64,000 nt of DNA from Valencia hispanica (taxonomy: Eukaryota; Chordata; Actinopteri; Cyprinodontiformes; Valenciidae), in NCBI GenBank assembly GCA_963556495.2, contig OY747712.1, positions 28,431,735 through 28,495,734 on the forward strand. The letters are read 5' to 3'. Both the position numbers and the translations under genes were made by a program. Position 1 is the stretch's first letter, and each line of letters starts with the position of its first letter. This document shows, piece by piece, positions 61,339 through 64,000 of the stretch. The notes beneath the pieces were generated by a model. It was not told where the DNA came from, searched no databases, and saw only the letters and a program-made list of their open reading frames with translations.

Positions 61339-62676
61339 TCAAATATCTGTAATAATTAGTGGGGGGAAGCTCCCAGGCTTATTGACACTAGTCCCAGGCG
61401 TTTGCTGTAGTCTAAGTTTAGGTGTTAATTGTGTCCCAAATTTGATTTGCTCGTTCAGTCTGTCTGTAAAGTTTCTAAATGAAGACTCATTTGATGTGGC
61501 TGAGTCACAGGAAGATGAAGACTTAATCTCTGATGGTTGTTTATTTGTTCGGTCCTGTGGTGTCATCATGACTTGCTGTTTTTGTTCTCTGATATCCATG
61601 GGCGCCTCAAGGTCAGCTTTTGGGAGCAAGTGTTTTGCTTTCTGATTTTGATAAGGAAAAATGTTTGCTGCTAAGAGCCTTACTCCGGCCTTGTTAAGAT
61701 AATGTTGGCCCGCTTTAAACAGATGATTAGCACTTCCAAATACTTTTAAATTATTAATAAATGTGAACGACTTCTCAGCTGATTATTTCTTCAACCATTT
61801 ATGGAGCATGCGGAGTCTGCTAAATCTTTCATCATTCCCTTCAGGGACTGGTCCGCTGATGAGGATGTTTACGTTAAGTCCATCAAGTCTCTGTAGGAGA
61901 TCAGAAAAGTCTCTCTTCAGAATCTCTGATTGTCTCATCGCGATATCTGCTGATCCAGCGTAAATGACGAGCTTTTCCAAAGCAGGATGTTGGTCCAAGA
62001 TTTTAGGGATTTTTTCTGATATTTCTCTCACTGTATTTTTGTAGCAGCTATAAACTCTGGTGTTCTTGCTACAAAAATCCTCAATTCCATTAATTGATCC
62101 GTCTTGTATGATAACAGTTTTTGCCGGGGGGGATCTTACTTTGTTATGTGTCCGTTTGATGCGGCTGGGTTTCTCCTGGTGGCTTTGACTGGTCCCGGGG
62201 GCTGCATCATCTTTCGGGGAACTCAAGGCTGCGAATCTGTTTTTCAGCGGGATTCCAGGTGGAGAAATATCTCTTGTTTTTGGCTGAAACCTCTTTTGTT
62301 TACTTTTAGCAGAAGCGGCAGTTCTGGGTTCAGAGCCTTCTCTGTGCCAGAGTTTCTTTAGTTTTTTCTTCCTCGGAGAACAGGCTGGGGTTGATGATTC
62401 CGTGCGTTTTAATGCTGGTCAGTCTTCATTATATTGCGGAGTTCTGCCGCTCAGACGCCTGTAAGGAGTCTCTGTGACAAGGTTAGACCGATGTAACACT
62501 CTGCTGATAGGCTGTTCCCTGTTTGTATTCAACGGTAAAGTTGTCATTTTGTCCATAATCAGCGTGGAGATCAAAATTAATTTCCAGACGGCGTAGCTTC
62601 GTTTCAATGCCCTCAATTCTGTGGAGCGGTTTCTCAAAATCCTCAGCTGAGCAAAAAGCCATGTTGATAAGTCCAT
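61339..62676 (-). pseudogene. L2-type ORF1 with basic N-terminus and SGNH-esterase-like domain, copy 3
   Basis: Several minus-strand frames: 62676-62419 and on to about 62230 for the N-terminal part (EQPISRVLHRSNLVTETPYR, then a KKKLKKL-type basic stretch), 62226-61783 for the SGNH part (LEKLVIYAGSADIAMRQSEI, LNVNILISGPVPEGNDERFS, LRMLHKWLKK), then 61629-61339 for the Ser/Gln-rich end. The stop after LHKWLKK and frame changes break it. Block II usually reads H(A/T)G-ND; here it is YAGSAD. Confidence 0.65.
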
Positions 62677-62824
62677 AAAAAAGCGATGCGGTCCAATACA
62701 GAAACTCCAGGGGCTGGGTTGATAAAGTAACTAAGAAAAGGTTAAGATAAGAAAAGCAAACAGAAAAGAAAATAAAGTGAACGGATCTGGAGAGAGACAG
62801 AGAGCAGCTGCTCCTCCTTCAGCA

Positions 62825-64000
62825 GTGAGCACATTTTGAAATAATTACAAGTTTAGTTAAACTCAAAACTAATGACAGATCATTGTAAAAAAAAAAAGAT
62901 TTTCAAACTTGAGAAATTATATAAAAAGCTTATAATTACAGCCCTGACAATACCTTCCCAAGGCCAAAACAAAATGATGCAAGAATTGAAATTCAGCAAA
63001 TTTGTCCCACCAAATTCAAAACCTGTGTTGTTTCTTTAAGAGCCATGAGCATCAAACAGTGAAGCATGGTGGTAAAATTACAAAATGGACCTCGCTGAAT
63101 GACAGTAAGTTACAAATATAACAAAGGACCCACTCTTGACGTATTGCTTGGTTTGCATATTAAAGGGTCATTTCTGGGGCAAGGGTTATTTTCCACTGAT
63201 GGGAGTCTAGCTATGCATTACATGGTATATTATTACATAGCATCTCTGCTATTATAAGATCTCACTGTATCTTAAACAAAAAAATACAAAAAGCTAGATA
63301 AGGACCACAAAATGTGAGTGCTAACATATAGAATACTTAATGGACCTGGAGGAATTCCCTGTGAAATTTGGGTCTAACATTTATCTTGCTTAGCTCTTTT
63401 ATGATTTAAATTTGATAAATATAAAATATTTAATAACATTTAATGAACAGAGTATGAGTTCAACATAAACCCTTCTCTTCTGTAGTTTTTTTTTCTGCAC
63501 ATGCACACAGCGCCACTTTAAACAACCACTTTCTTGTTTCCTAACCAAGGTCTTGCATGGAAAAAAACACGTCAAAGTGAACCTTGAGGGAAGTTTCGAT
63601 CTGAATGACACAGGCAGACAAATGGCACATGTAAGTCAGGAAACTCATATCATCTTCTGTATTTACTTAGACATACAAAAATGGAGAAGATAAGAGGGGA
63701 CATCAGCCAGTTCTTCCCACTTTGTTTATTCTGCACTGAGCAAAGCCTTTACCTCTTAAAGCAAAGGTAGGAACCAATCTCCTTAAAGTATTTTGCTGCC
63801 ACTGTCTCAGACAGCCACTTGCATCAGTGAGCCCTTGTGACACATTTCATTCCTAAGCTGAAATAAAATACAACGCCACAAATAGTTGTCACATTTTATG
63901 CAGCTGCCTTCTCAGGCTCTAATGGATTCTGATGAGTAAACCATCAACATTATCCTTTCACATTCTTCTTTGGCTGTTGTTCATGGAAAAACACCGCAAA
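62825..64000. other. Intergenic non-coding, nothing recognised
   Basis: AT-rich to the window end. A short GTGAAGCATGGTGGTAAAAT at 63060 recalls Tc1 transposase sequence, but its neighbourhood gives no further match. Confidence 0.45.

Larger units (their letters stand above)
59093..62824 (-). mobile_element. L2-type LINE copy 3, RT palm deleted
   Basis: The 3' end GGCAAGGCAACGCAATTTTA is at 59097 and the 5' end near 62824. ORF1 (about 62676-61339) and the endonuclease (61335-60199) are the best preserved of the three copies. At about 60092 the sequence jumps from the linker ([30 protein letters not shown]) to the post-YADD segment [15 protein letters not shown]; the fingers and palm of RT, including GxPQG and YADD, are missing. 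It shares a high degree of identity with copy 2, so both are recent. Confidence 0.87.

Noticed and set aside
63050..63120. Tc1 transposase trace (GTGAAGCATGGTGGTAAAAT)
   Set aside because: Only about 20 bases match the remembered motif; the neighbouring sequence gives no support.

Overview
The window is nuclear DNA of a bony fish, almost certainly a teleost. Signs are split genes with GT/AG introns, AT-rich intergenic DNA, long dinucleotide microsatellites, and typical fish transposons: Tc1-like, piggyBac, PIF/Harbinger, L2-type LINEs and sushi-like LTR elements. Only two host genes can be supported, both on the + strand and both single-copy in vertebrates. The first is the 3' end of tenascin-R (tnr): three coding exons at 22852-23013, 23279-23442 and 26968-27087 encode the last 147 codons of the C-terminal fibrinogen-like domain plus a basic tail. 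The second is the teleost counterpart of human KIAA0040 (50185-50502), a one-coding-exon, single-pass membrane protein of 105 residues. As I remember the human map, KIAA0040 lies directly downstream of TNR on the same strand at 1q25, so order and orientation look conserved.

Layout. 1-913: Tc1-like element cut by the window edge. 914-2441: nothing recognised. 2442-4916: complete small LTR retrotransposon with two LTRs, a self-complementary primer site, a polypurine tract and one repeat-rich ORF. 5028-15335: L2-type LINE (minus strand) split by a second LINE (5247-7880) and by a piggyBac element with TTAA ends (10290-13294). 15336-18690: no gene. 18691-22680: second L2-type copy, itself carrying a 133-bp antisense tail of the same family. 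All of this is probably intronic to tnr, since the preceding tnr exons are not in view. 22852-27087: tnr 3' exons. 27088-50184: 23 kb without coding genes, holding decayed Tc1-like copies, a Harbinger-type element (44728-45928) and a foldback element with 8-bp target duplications (47669-48223) nested in an old Tc1-like copy. 50185-51230: KIAA0040 CDS and 3' UTR. 54523-54791: short inverted-repeat element. 56148-58543: second small LTR retrotransposon, with a truncated 3' LTR. 59093-62824: third L2-type copy.

The most interesting material is the pair of small LTR retrotransposons. Both have a 10-11 nt primer-binding site two bases after the 5' LTR that is the exact reverse complement of a site inside the LTR about 30 bp after a TATA-like box. 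That is the layout expected for Tf1/sushi-type self-priming, and no tRNA-type TGG primer site is present. Neither element has pol. Both encode a related N-terminal domain of about 85 residues followed by blocks of in-frame tandem repeats (24, 42, 30 and 42 bp in one; 42, 33 and 15 bp in the other). They look like two non-autonomous families sharing one unusual architecture.

All calls come from reading the sequence. Family names rest on recalled motifs; no database search was run.
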